Assembly (NCBI GenBank): GCA_003602415.1
Contig: QQSK01000003.1
Coordinates: forward strand, 93,704 to 157,703
Reading direction: 5' to 3'
DNA: 64,000 nucleotides
Origin: Candidatus Poseidoniales archaeon
GTDB taxonomy: Archaea > Thermoplasmatota > Poseidoniia > Poseidoniales > Poseidoniaceae
Program-made: the position numbers and the translations under genes
The notes under the pieces: model-generated
Seen by the model: the letters and a program-made list of their open reading frames with translations, nothing else
What the model was told of the DNA's origin: nothing
Databases searched by the model: none
Shown: positions 7,576-14,736 of the stretch, piece after piece
Position numbering within the stretch: the first letter of the stretch is position 1
Layout of the letters: each line of letters starts with the position of its first letter

Positions 7576-8403
7576 TTGAATAAACCACTTCTCACTCTTT
7601 CTGGTGTTGCTAAAAGCTTTGGAACCGTAGATGCTCTTACTCACGTAGATCTCGAAATTAATTCTGGTCAAGTAATTGGATTAGTTGGAGGAAATGGTGC
7701 TGGAAAAACTACTCTTCTGCGATTGATGGCAGGAGTTATGGAACCTACTAGAGGTCAGATTCTATTCCAAGATTCTCCTGTGTCAACAATGAGGAAGAAG
7801 TTGGGAGTAGTGCCTGAATCAACAGGGCTTTATTCTAGATTAACGGCATGGGAAAATATTCGTTATCACTCCAGAATGTATGGCATACCCGATGACGAAT
7901 CATGGAAACGTGTTCTTCAATTTGCATATAGATTAGATATTCTTGATGCCTTATCTCGCCATACAAAGGGATTCAGTAGAGGAATGCGTCAGAAAACGGC
8001 CCTGTTGAGAGCATTGGCACATGACCCTGACATATTGCTATTAGATGAGCCAACTGCAGGACTGGATGTTACTAGTGCAAGAACTGTTAGATCATTAGTA
8101 GGACAATTACGTGATGATGGAGGTACAATAATTTACAGTACTCATCATTTAGCAGAAGCTCAACAAGTTTGTGACCGAATTATAATTGTTCATAATGGCA
8201 CTATCAGAGCAGATGGTTCGCCAACTGAACTGCTTGAACAAACTGGTGCTAGCAACCTGGAGGAGGCCTACGTCTCTCTAACTTCTGACAAGGCTCGAGC
8301 AAGAGTAGAGGATGATGAAAAGGAAGGGAAACTTTCGAAGTGGTGGAGATTATTCCTTACAGGAAAGACGCCGAAGATGAAGGAGGCCTTGGAAGATGAG
8401 TAA
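7576..8403 (+). CDS. ABC-2 type transporter ATP-binding protein (NatA-like)
   Basis: 275 residues beginning with TTG at 7576, behind AAGGTGA. The ABC ATPase has Walker A GGNGAGKTT (38-46), an unusual signature FSRGMRQK (133-140) in place of LSGGQ, Walker B ILLLDEPT (153-160) and the H-loop STHH. The signature and C-terminal extension resemble NatA/CcmA exporter ATPases. The C-terminal 50 residues are charged and family-variable. It overlaps the permease gene by 8 bp, so the pair forms one exporter. The substrate cannot be told from sequence; Na+ export is only an analogy. Confidence 0.87.
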   Translation: MNKPLLTLSGVAKSFGTVDALTHVDLEINSGQVIGLVGGNGAGKTTLLRLMAGVMEPTRGQILFQDSPVSTMRKKLGVVPESTGLYSRLTAWENIRYHSRMYGIPDDESWKRVLQFAYRLDILDALSRHTKGFSRGMRQKTALLRALAHDPDILLLDEPTAGLDVTSARTVRSLVGQLRDDGGTIIYSTHHLAEAQQVCDRIIIVHNGTIRADGSPTELLEQTGASNLEEAYVSLTSDKARARVEDDEKEGKLSKWWRLFLTGKTPKMKEALEDE

Positions 8404-9613
8404 TTCATGGCGCTTTGTCTCAACAATTGCAAAGAAGGAAATTATTGAATTTGTGCGTGATTGGCGTACTCTTCTGGCATTGATTGTGATTCCATTATTG
8501 ATATTCCCTGCACTATTTATTGCTCTGCCGTTACTGTTACAATCTGAAGCTGCAGAACTTGATGCTTTAGAATTGGATGTTGCTTGGCAGGGCGATATCA
8601 ACGATGAGTTAAATCAAATGTTCAACAATTCTAGTTTGATTATTACCTTTGAAGAAATACCAGATGATATCAACAATCTTTCTCATATAGGAAGCGATAT
8701 TGATAGAATTCGTAATCAAGAGGTTAATGCAATATTTAGATTAGTTCAGGATGGAGACGAATGGAAATTCTCAATTTTATATCTTTCAACAAGTGAAGCA
8801 TCGAATGAAGCCAGAGCTCGTATGATTAATTCACTTACAATATGGGAAAATGAAGTGATTAATGGGACATTAGTAGAGGCTGGATTAGACCCTGAATCAA
8901 CACTAGACCCCGTGACCTGGGATGGAGACTGGGAGGAGTCTGATGCGGCTACACGAGGCGAACAGGCAGGAATGGTGCTATCGATGTTCATACCAATGGT
9001 TATTGCAATTTGGACTGCATCTAGTGCCATTCAACCTTCAATTGATATGACTGCTGGAGAAAGGGAAAGAGGGACATTAGAAGCATTGTTATGTCTACCC
9101 TGCACTCGGATGCAACTGTTAGCTGGAAAATGGTTGGCAGTAGCAACAATAACTAGTGTTGGTGTTGCTTTACAAATAGGAGGTTTACTATTTGCAATTA
9201 AATTCCTGGCTTCTGCATCAATTATCGGTGTACCTACTGTATCACTAGCCAGTATGCTATTGTTGACGATGGCTGTTGTGATTTTCGCAGTAATGGTGGT
9301 AGCATTCGAATTAGCATTAGCAATGCGTTCACACAGTGTAAAAGAGGCGGGTTCAATACTGGGGCCAGCTATTCTGTTCATCATTTTCCCTGCACTATTC
9401 ACTCAAGTAATCAATTTGGATGGAATAGAATCTTGGTGGTTCGGAATACCTCTAGTGAACATTCTATTGGCAATGAGAGAATTATTATTGGATCGAGTTA
9501 TTGCTGAACATGTCATAGTATGGCTAGTTTCTAGTTTGATTTATGCTGGTTTAGCCGCATGGTTTGCAGCTCGCCAATTCAAGCGTGAAGACCTAGTTGC
9601 ATCGATATCTTAG
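8396..9613 (+). CDS. ABC-2 type transporter permease (NatB-like)
   Basis: 405 residues. An N-terminal membrane segment (LLALIVIPLLIFPALFIALP) is followed by an extracytoplasmic domain of about 150 residues and then five to six transmembrane helices from about residue 190. The sequence MTAGERERGTLEALLCLPCTR matches the coupling-helix signature of NatB/ABC-2 permeases. It works with the ATPase encoded immediately upstream (8-bp overlap). Directly after the stop lies a 12-bp perfect palindrome, GACCCATGGGTC. Confidence 0.85.
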   Translation: MSNSWRFVSTIAKKEIIEFVRDWRTLLALIVIPLLIFPALFIALPLLLQSEAAELDALELDVAWQGDINDELNQMFNNSSLIITFEEIPDDINNLSHIGSDIDRIRNQEVNAIFRLVQDGDEWKFSILYLSTSEASNEARARMINSLTIWENEVINGTLVEAGLDPESTLDPVTWDGDWEESDAATRGEQAGMVLSMFIPMVIAIWTASSAIQPSIDMTAGERERGTLEALLCLPCTRMQLLAGKWLAVATITSVGVALQIGGLLFAIKFLASASIIGVPTVSLASMLLLTMAVVIFAVMVVAFELALAMRSHSVKEAGSILGPAILFIIFPALFTQVINLDGIESWWFGIPLVNILLAMRELLLDRVIAEHVIVWLVSSLIYAGLAAWFAARQFKREDLVASIS

Positions 9614-9625
9614 GACCCATGGGTC
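9614..9625. repeat. 12-bp perfect palindrome after permease stop
   Basis: GACCCATGGGTC starts one base after the TAG stop of the permease gene and is a perfect palindrome. It could form a short stem behind the stop codon or be a protein site. It is one of several palindromes placed directly after stop codons in this window. No U-run follows. Confidence 0.35.
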
Positions 9626-9637
9626 TACCTGCGTCAT

Positions 9638-9646
9638 AAATATATA
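9638..9646 (+). promoter_or_regulatory. Candidate TATA box for leaderless small ORF
   Basis: AAATATATA is centred near 9642, about 27 bases before the ATG at 9670. In archaea transcription begins about 25-27 bases downstream of the TATA centre, so a transcript from here would start at or next to that ATG and be leaderless. An inverted repeat (9654-9668) lies between TATA and start. Confidence 0.45.
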
Positions 9647-9653
9647 CGATGTA

Positions 9654-9668
9654 GTGTAAATAATACAC
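9654..9668. repeat. Inverted repeat GTGTA-N5-TACAC between TATA and ATG
   Basis: GTGTA, AATAA, TACAC form a 15-bp inverted repeat with 5-bp arms, overlapping the predicted transcription start. Position and size fit a dimeric repressor site. It shares the AATAC core with the two palindromes at 9752-9771, so it may be an additional site for the same regulator. This is inference. Confidence 0.35.
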
Positions 9669-9669
9669 C

Positions 9670-9756
9670 ATGGATATAATGCGCTTTTTAGCAGCAGCAA
9701 TGGCATCATGGGATGGCGGAATGAGATCAAGAATTGCAAAATCTAAGAGTAAGTAA
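9670..9756 (+). CDS. Possible 28-residue basic peptide
   Basis: ATG at 9670 to TAA at 9754-9756 encodes a peptide beginning MDIMRFLAAAMASW and ending in a cationic IAKSKSK tail. Support comes only from the well-spaced TATA box (leaderless start). The stop codon lies inside the first of two tandem palindromes that may be an operator, so this could be a leader or a chance frame. No family is recognisable at this length. Confidence 0.3.
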   Translation: MDIMRFLAAAMASWDGGMRSRIAKSKSK

Positions 9757-9771
9757 TACTCTAGTAATACT
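9752..9771 (+). promoter_or_regulatory. Tandem palindromic operator upstream of the RHH-fol-que operon
   Basis: AGTAATACT, itself a palindrome (AGTA-A-TACT), occurs twice, at 9752-9760 and 9763-9771, a spacing of exactly 11 bp or about one helical turn. It abuts or overlaps a TATA-like ACTATACG, and the RHH gene starts 38 bp downstream at 9810. Ribbon-helix-helix repressors typically bind such tandem short palindromes cooperatively, so autoregulation by the first gene of the operon is the natural reading (inference). Confidence 0.5.
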
Positions 9772-9809
9772 ATACGAATATCTATAACCATTAGGTCGCT
9801 GGCTAAATC

Positions 9810-9986
9810 ATGCCTAAGGTTAGTTTAGACATGCCTGCACAAATTCTTGATGATATCAAGACACATGTTGGCGATGATGGAAAATTTGTTTCTGTAGCTG
9901 ACGCAATAAGAACAGCATGTCGAAAAATGTTAGATCAGTTGGATAAAATTGATGCAAGGCATGGAAGATTGGAGGAACAATCATGA
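9810..9986 (+). CDS. Ribbon-helix-helix (CopG/Arc-type) transcriptional regulator
   Basis: 58 residues beginning MPKVSLDMPAQILDDIKTHV. The start is a beta strand of alternating residues (PKVSLDMP), followed by helix 1 (AQILDDIKTHV), a turn with Gly-Asp, and helix 2 (SVADAIRTACRKMLDQLDK). This is the classical RHH/CopG fold, in which dimers insert the strand into the DNA major groove. The stop overlaps the folE start as ATGA, so the two are translationally coupled. It heads the preQ0 operon and probably regulates it through the tandem palindromes upstream. Whether an effector such as preQ0 controls it is unknown. Confidence 0.8.
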   Translation: MPKVSLDMPAQILDDIKTHVGDDGKFVSVADAIRTACRKMLDQLDKIDARHGRLEEQS

Positions 9987-10558
9987 GTACTAGAGAGGAA
10001 GCCAAAAATGCAGTAAAAACTCTGTTAGAATATATTGAAGACGATTCACAGCGTGAAGGTTTGTTAGATACTCCGGAAAGAGTGATCAAATCTTTCGAAG
10101 AAATATACGCGGGATACAGAATGGATTCTAAAGAGGTACTATCCTCAACTTTCAATGGAGAAGGATATGATGGAATCGTATTACTAAGAGATATTGAATT
10201 CCATTCAACCTGTGAGCACCATCTGCAGCCATTCAAAGGAAGAGCTCATGTTGCATACATACCAACAGAGCGAATTGTTGGAATTAGCAAACTGGCAAGA
10301 ATTGTAGAGTTACATGCTAGAAGGCTTCAGAATCAAGAAAGGATTACCAAGGGCGTTGCTGATGATTTAGAGCAAGAACTGGACCCTCTTGGTGCTGCTG
10401 TAATTATTGAGGCAGCTCACGGATGTATGCAATGTAGAGGTGTTTCAAAGCAGAATGCTGTAATGACTACAAGCGCTATGCGTGGAGTATTCTTTGAAAA
10501 GACTGAAGCAAGAACAGAATTAATGCAATTAATTCGTAGTTCTCCATTATCAAACTGA
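9983..10558 (+). CDS. folE: GTP cyclohydrolase I (FolE type)
   Basis: 191 residues. FolE converts GTP to 7,8-dihydroneopterin triphosphate, the first step of the preQ0 pathway. Zinc ligands C77 and H80 lie in STCEHHLQPF and C148 in CMQCRG. GISKLARIVELHARRLQNQERIT and GAAVIIEAAHGC are family signatures. Many euryarchaea use the unrelated MptA, so this is a bacterial-type enzyme. The ATGA overlap with the RHH gene and position before queE tie it to 7-deazaguanine synthesis. Confidence 0.95.
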   Translation: MSTREEAKNAVKTLLEYIEDDSQREGLLDTPERVIKSFEEIYAGYRMDSKEVLSSTFNGEGYDGIVLLRDIEFHSTCEHHLQPFKGRAHVAYIPTERIVGISKLARIVELHARRLQNQERITKGVADDLEQELDPLGAAVIIEAAHGCMQCRGVSKQNAVMTTSAMRGVFFEKTEARTELMQLIRSSPLSN

Positions 10559-10567
10559 AGTGGTAAT

Positions 10568-11164
10568 TTGACAACCTATCCAATCGTTGAGATATTTCAT
10601 TCAGTACAGGGTGAGGCTTTTCATGCTGGTATTCCGCATGTTTTTGTGAGATTCGGAAATTGCAACCTCCGTTGTGAGTGGTGTGACACTGATTTTCTAA
10701 CATATGAAGAAATGGAGCTAGATGATATCGTATCGAAAGTTGTCTCATTTAATTGTGATAGAGTAATTTTCACTGGTGGTGAACCTTGTATGCAGGACTT
10801 AGAAACAATAGGTGCAGCGCTGAAAAAGCATGATATCAATTTGTCAGTAGAGACAAATGGTACTATTGTAGTGCCAGATATAATCGACTGGATATGTGTT
10901 TCACCAAAAGATCAACTTTACCCAAATGTCTCCATCAAACAAAGAACAGGCGATGAATTGAAAGTGGTTTATTGCGGTCAGGACTTATCGATGTATGATG
11001 ATTTGAAACAAGGATTTGAACATCATTTCATTCAGCCATGCTACATGGAAAGCGATAGTGTGGAGCAGAATGGGCGTAACTTCGCAGTTGTTGAAAACTT
11101 AGTCAAAAACACACCAGGCTGGAGACTTTCACTACAAACTCACAAATGGATGGGGGTCGACTAA
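10568..11164 (+). CDS. queE: 7-carboxy-7-deazaguanine synthase (radical SAM)
   Basis: 198 residues beginning with TTG at 10568 behind a GAAGTGG site. The radical-SAM CxxxCxxC cluster is C32-NLR-C36-EW-C39 in FGNCNLRCEWCDT, with an N-terminal PIVEIFHSVQGEAFHAG substrate/SAM region and FTGGEPCMQ downstream. It contracts the ring of 6-carboxytetrahydropterin to CDG. The last base of the stop is the first base of the next ATG (TAATG), so it is coupled to queC. Confidence 0.93.
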   Translation: MTTYPIVEIFHSVQGEAFHAGIPHVFVRFGNCNLRCEWCDTDFLTYEEMELDDIVSKVVSFNCDRVIFTGGEPCMQDLETIGAALKKHDINLSVETNGTIVVPDIIDWICVSPKDQLYPNVSIKQRTGDELKVVYCGQDLSMYDDLKQGFEHHFIQPCYMESDSVEQNGRNFAVVENLVKNTPGWRLSLQTHKWMGVD

Positions 11165-12252
11165 TGCGTGCTGTTATGGCTTTGAGTGGAGGTATGGACT
11201 CGACAGGTCTACTACTCAGACTACTAAGAGAAGGGTACAAAGTAAGTTGCATCTCTTATGAATACGGTCAAAAGCACAACATTGAGTTAGAGCGCGCTAA
11301 ATTAAACATCGAGTATCTAGAAAAAAATGGATATCATGTTGAACATCGAATCGCAGATTTATCTTCTGCTATGGGAATATTTCATTCTGCATTAACCAGT
11401 GAAGATATTGAAATTCCAGAAGGGCATTATGAAGAGGAACAGATGAAGGCTACCGTGGTACCTAACCGTAATGCAATTTTCTCATCGATAATATACGGTT
11501 ATGCATTATCTATTGCCATCAAGGAAGATACCAATGTAATCATCGCATTGGGCGTTCATTCTGGAGATCACGCAATTTACCCAGATTGTAGACCTGAATT
11601 TTATGATTCATTATCTGAGTCCTTTGCTTTGGGCAATTGGGATTCTGAGAGAGTTTCTTTTGAATTACCATATATCGATGGTGACAAGGAATCAATTCTG
11701 CGTGATTCTTTGATCAGTTGCCAAAAATTGAAACTCGATTTCGATACAGTTTTTGCAAATACTAACACTTCATACAACCCTGACAAAGATGGAAAGTCAA
11801 GTGGTAAAAGTGGTGCTGATGTTGAAAGGATTTTGGCATTCCATGCGATTGGTCGCAAAGACCCTATTGAATATACTGCATCTTGGAATGAAGTCCTCAA
11901 TAACGCACTGAAGGCTCAACTAAGACACTATGTGATGAAGCAAAACGGTACAGAAAGGCCATTCACTGGAGAATATGACAAACATTTCCAGCAGGGAATT
12001 TATCATTGTGCAGAGTGTGACAAAATATTATTTGAATCTGAATCGAAATTTGATTCAGGATGTGGATGGCCAGCCTTTAGTCATGAAACTGAAAATGCGG
12101 AGATAACCAAATTGGAAGACCACAGCCACGGAATGACCAGAATAGAGGTAAGATGTTCAGGTTGTGATTCTCATTTAGGGCATCTATTCCATGAGCATAC
12201 TGGCCCAAGATATTGCATAAACTCAATTTGTTTGGAATTCAAAGGTGAATAA
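11164..12252 (+). CDS. QueC-like 7-cyano-7-deazaguanine synthase fused to methionine-(R)-sulfoxide reductase MsrB
   Basis: 362 residues from the ATG at 11164. Residues 1-240 are QueC-like (PP-loop ATPase): SGGMDS ATP loop (8-13), VVPNRNAIF (98-106), HSGDHAIYPDCR. QueC makes preQ0 from CDG, ammonia and ATP. Residues about 262-362 are a full MsrB: zinc CxxC pairs C282/C285 and C331/C334, C300 in SGCGWPAF and the catalytic C351 in RYCINS. In QueC proteins the domain ends with a zinc site, TCY...GCGxCxxC. Here the four positions read S203, S213, S216 and D219, although flanking residues align (TSYNP, then VERILAF). Both fusion and loss of zinc ligands are directly visible; the functional meaning is open. 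Confidence 0.88.
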   Translation: MRAVMALSGGMDSTGLLLRLLREGYKVSCISYEYGQKHNIELERAKLNIEYLEKNGYHVEHRIADLSSAMGIFHSALTSEDIEIPEGHYEEEQMKATVVPNRNAIFSSIIYGYALSIAIKEDTNVIIALGVHSGDHAIYPDCRPEFYDSLSESFALGNWDSERVSFELPYIDGDKESILRDSLISCQKLKLDFDTVFANTNTSYNPDKDGKSSGKSGADVERILAFHAIGRKDPIEYTASWNEVLNNALKAQLRHYVMKQNGTERPFTGEYDKHFQQGIYHCAECDKILFESESKFDSGCGWPAFSHETENAEITKLEDHSHGMTRIEVRCSGCDSHLGHLFHEHTGPRYCINSICLEFKGE

Positions 12253-12253
12253 T

Positions 12254-12703
12254 ATGACGACAACAATCCGTAGATACGTAGAAACCGATACTGGACATCG
12301 TGTACCTAATCACAAATCTAAATGTAGACATTTACATGGACATAGGTATCGATTCGAAGCTGAAATCGAGGGAGACATTGTGGATGTTCCAGGAGTTTCA
12401 GAAGAAGGGATGTTAATCGATTTCTCAGATGTTTCACAGATATTGGAAGTACATATTCATGACATCATTGATCACGCTTTTGTTGTGTATGAAAATGATG
12501 AGTTATTGACTACTCTATTTGAACAGTTACCGCCAGAACATAGAATTGTGAAAGTTCCATTCATTCCAACTGCTGAAAATTTAGCAAAATGGGCTTTTGA
12601 ACAGGTCGCACCTCACATTAAGACAGCTTATGGAAATAGGCTGAAACTAGTTGCAATGCATGTCAGAGAGACTCCGAAGTCTTGGGCTTGTTGGAAGGAG
12701 TAA
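12254..12703 (+). CDS. queD: 6-carboxy-5,6,7,8-tetrahydropterin synthase
   Basis: 149 residues from the ATG at 12254, behind GGTGA. PTPS/QueD fold: C24 in the catalytic position and zinc ligands H28 and H30 (CRHLHGHRY), with H15 in TDTGHRV as the probable third ligand. The catalytic Asp/His pair lies in the HDIIDHAFV region and a Glu near the C-terminus in VRETPKSW. It converts dihydroneopterin triphosphate to CPH4, the substrate of QueE. Its 3' end overlaps the converging methyltransferase gene by 41 bp. Confidence 0.93.
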   Translation: MTTTIRRYVETDTGHRVPNHKSKCRHLHGHRYRFEAEIEGDIVDVPGVSEEGMLIDFSDVSQILEVHIHDIIDHAFVVYENDELLTTLFEQLPPEHRIVKVPFIPTAENLAKWAFEQVAPHIKTAYGNRLKLVAMHVRETPKSWACWKE

Positions 12704-13499
12704 CACGCTTCCTTCTATCTCTCATCCAAGATTCATCTCCTGCTACATTTTGGAGTGCTGTTGTTGCTTGTACAAGTGCTCCAATCATTCTCTCAGCTTC
12801 AGAATCGATTGGTAGACCTCGCATAATGACGCGGTCGTATACATCAGCGATCAATTCGTTCTTATCACCGTCTAGAGATTCACAGAATTCTTCTATTGAT
12901 TGCTTTAGTATCTGTCTTAACTGTGGAGAAATTGCTCGCTCCTTATCCACTCCAATTACTGTAGCGCCGTTGATTACACGATCCCTATGCAACTCATACA
13001 CACAATGCCCAACCGCCTGAGATAGGTTTGCTATTGGATATCCTTCCCAAGTTGGTAATGTAAGGAGTAAATCGCACATTTCCAAATCAGAGGTTGACAA
13101 GCCCTTACCTTCTTCACCGAAGATAAGGGATACTCTGCCATTCAAATTTCTGATTTTTTCTGCAAATTCCCAAGGTAAAACAAAATGTCTCTTCAGCACC
13201 TTGGAACCCACTTCACGCTTGCCACTAGTTCCCACAACCAATGAGGATTCTGACACAGCATCTTTCAATGTAGAAAATATTCTAGCATTGTCAAGAATTT
13301 GACCTGAATGTTTGGCTCTATTCCTTGCTTCTTCATCATCAACTGAACATTGAGGGTTAACTAGGCATAGTCTATTGAATCCGTGGTTAAGCATTGTACG
13401 ACATACAGCGCCCAAATTACCTGGATGATTAATACCAACTAGAACTATGTCCAATTCATACAGAGAATCTGGTAAAGGGATGTCCATTCTATCTCCCAT
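12663..13499 (-). CDS. SpoU/TrmH-family RNA 2'-O-methyltransferase (TrmJ-like)
   Basis: 278 residues. SPOUT signatures: VLVGINHPGNLGAVCRTMLNHGF (motif 1), VSLIFGEEGKGLS (motif 2) and YPIANLSQAVGHCVYEL (motif 3), which build the SAM-binding trefoil knot. A C-terminal helical extension resembles TrmJ, which 2'-O-methylates position 32 of tRNA; rRNA targets cannot be excluded. I chose the ATG at 13499, whose A is the last base of the upstream stop (TGATG); a GTG one codon earlier is also possible. It is the last gene of the ribosomal protein operon. Confidence 0.85.
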   Translation of the reverse strand: MGDRMDIPLPDSLYELDIVLVGINHPGNLGAVCRTMLNHGFNRLCLVNPQCSVDDEEARNRAKHSGQILDNARIFSTLKDAVSESSLVVGTSGKREVGSKVLKRHFVLPWEFAEKIRNLNGRVSLIFGEEGKGLSTSDLEMCDLLLTLPTWEGYPIANLSQAVGHCVYELHRDRVINGATVIGVDKERAISPQLRQILKQSIEEFCESLDGDKNELIADVYDRVIMRGLPIDSEAERMIGALVQATTALQNVAGDESWMRDRRKRVTPSNKPKTSESL

Positions 13500-13702
13500 C
13501 ACAAAACCTCCGCAATCCAGCGAGGGTCACAAGGAGCGTATAGGAAGAAAACTGCTTCTTCATCATTCTCTCTGTCAGGCATTATGATCGAATGCTTACG
13601 AAAATTATGTTTTTCACGTAGGTGTTGAATCAACGAAGATAATTCGTCCTTTCCACCATGAACGCTGACGGGAGTTCTGTCCCAGGCGACTCTAATCGCC
13701 AT
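13499..13702 (-). CDS. 67-residue protein in ribosomal operon, unknown
   Basis: 67 residues starting MAIRVAWDRTPVSVHGG. The pattern is a beta strand, a helix (SSLIQHLREKHNF), another strand and a CDPRWIAEVL end, suggesting a small alpha/beta domain. I do not recognise it. It sits where many archaeal eL39-eL31 operons carry aIF6 and eL20/LX, but its sequence resembles neither. Tight packing (9 bp after eS17, 1-bp overlap with the methyltransferase) shows it is translated with the operon. Confidence 0.7.
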   Translation of the reverse strand: MAIRVAWDRTPVSVHGGKDELSSLIQHLREKHNFRKHSIIMPDRENDEEAVFFLYAPCDPRWIAEVL

Positions 13703-13711
13703 TTACGAACC

Positions 13712-13903
13712 TCAGTCTGTGCGGCGCTGACGGTAACGAGTTACGTACCCAGCAATCCAGTTTCGCAATTTCTTAGATTCGACATCTGTCAATTGCTCGA
13801 CCATTTTCTTGTTGTGGTCGAAGTCGTTGGTGAATTTTTCACCATGTTCTTCGCATAGAATAATTGCTCTTAGTTTGATGAATGTTGGTCGAATATTACC
13901 CAT
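13712..13903 (-). CDS. rps17e: Ribosomal protein eS17
   Basis: 63 residues starting [10 protein letters not shown], the canonical eS17 N-terminus, with [16 protein letters not shown] and [17 protein letters not shown] as family signatures. It is a small-subunit protein specific to archaea and eukaryotes. I chose the ATG at 13903 over the one two codons earlier because all family members begin MGxIRP. Confidence 0.93.
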   Translation of the reverse strand: MGNIRPTFIKLRAIILCEEHGEKFTNDFDHNKKMVEQLTDVESKKLRNWIAGYVTRYRQRRTD

Positions 13904-13905
13904 TT

Positions 13906-14181
13906 TCACTCCTCCATTAATTTGACTTCGATAGGGATGTCAGGTTCATCGTGACGAGTGATTTGCAAGCGAATCTTTCGAGGAGGGTTTTCAATACCTC
14001 TTGCCCAAATTGCTTCGTTGACAGCTGGATCAATCCAGACTTCTTCATCTTCACGAACCTTGAGATGCTTAACCACTTCGTTCTTGATAATCTGAACCGC
14101 TCTAGGTGCTCTCTTGTAACGAGTAATATTCCATGCGTTCCTCAAAGGAACTACCAATTCACTAACTGCTCCACGTGCCAT
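13906..14181 (-). CDS. rpl31e: Ribosomal protein eL31
   Basis: 91 residues starting [20 protein letters not shown]. The segments [44 protein letters not shown] match eL31, which lies near the polypeptide exit tunnel of the large subunit. The upstream ATG at 14190 would overlap eL39 and does not match the family start. It follows eL39 as in many archaea. Confidence 0.95.
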   Translation of the reverse strand: MARGAVSELVVPLRNAWNITRYKRAPRAVQIIKNEVVKHLKVREDEEVWIDPAVNEAIWARGIENPPRKIRLQITRHDEPDIPIEVKLMEE

Positions 14182-14186
14182 ACATA

Positions 14187-14342
14187 TCACCTCTGTAATT
14201 TACTGCGTCTCCAGTGATGACGCTTAGGATGTGAAACTGTGTTTCTAGATGTCTTTAGCATAACCCAAACAGGAACGCGACGGTTTTGCTTTCCTGCCTT
14301 TAGAAGGCGAATTTTCTTTGCTGCTGGCTTGTTACGTGACAT
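14187..14342 (-). CDS. rpl39e: Ribosomal protein eL39
   Basis: 51 residues, very basic: [17 protein letters not shown] at the start and the diagnostic [18 protein letters not shown] and RHHWRRSKL downstream. eL39 lines the exit tunnel in archaeal and eukaryotic ribosomes. The normal family length is 50-51. The ATG at 14342 follows AGGTGT about 5 bases upstream, and the stop overlaps the ribosome site of eL31. Confidence 0.95.
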   Translation of the reverse strand: MSRNKPAAKKIRLLKAGKQNRRVPVWVMLKTSRNTVSHPKRHHWRRSKLQR

Positions 14343-14351
14343 GTTTACACC

Positions 14352-14726
14352 TCAGATTCTACGAATAGATGTCTCTCTACGGCTTTCAGATAGGCCTGCG
14401 AGTATTTTCTTCAATTGCTGATCGTTTACTGGAAGAGCAATTCTGTTTTCATTTGCAAGAGTTGCTAAATGAGTCTTCACACGAGTGGTAAGTTCAGGAT
14501 TAACCAGATTAAGACTAGCGAGTCTTGAACGTGCTTCAGGAGTTAAAACTCTCTTCATCGAATTATCTAATTCTGCTATTGCTGCAGCCTGAGCTTGTTG
14601 CTCTAGTTCAGCATCGGTTTGGGCAGCTGCTTGCTCTTCCAACTGTGTCTGAATTTGAGCCATACGCTGAGCACGTATTTTGGCCAATTCATCATCAGCA
14701 GACAGAGTCATAGTAGCCACTTCCAT
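14352..14726 (-). CDS. PDCD5-family DNA/ribosome-associated protein
   Basis: 124 residues (119 if started at the ATG at 14711). Signatures: DDELAKIRAQRMAQIQ basic helix, VLTPEARSRLASLNLVNPEL core, and LPVNDQQLKKILAGL. Archaeal PDCD5 homologues are small helical proteins usually encoded between eS19 and eL39, exactly as here; a DNA-binding role has been proposed. The N-terminal third is Ala/Gln/Glu-rich. Start choice is uncertain because both ATGs have GGAAGTG-like upstream sites. Confidence 0.9.
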   Translation of the reverse strand: MEVATMTLSADDELAKIRAQRMAQIQTQLEEQAAAQTDAELEQQAQAAAIAELDNSMKRVLTPEARSRLASLNLVNPELTTRVKTHLATLANENRIALPVNDQQLKKILAGLSESRRETSIRRI

Positions 14727-14736
14727 TCACTTCCAT

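Noticed and set aside
9983-12703. The deazaguanine gene cluster as a DNA-modification (Dpd) or Qat/CBASS-type defence island
   Set aside because: The genes form the standard FolE-QueD-QueE-QueC preQ0 set with no dpd, nuclease, helicase or TatD/ATPase partner; tRNA archaeosine synthesis is the simpler explanation.
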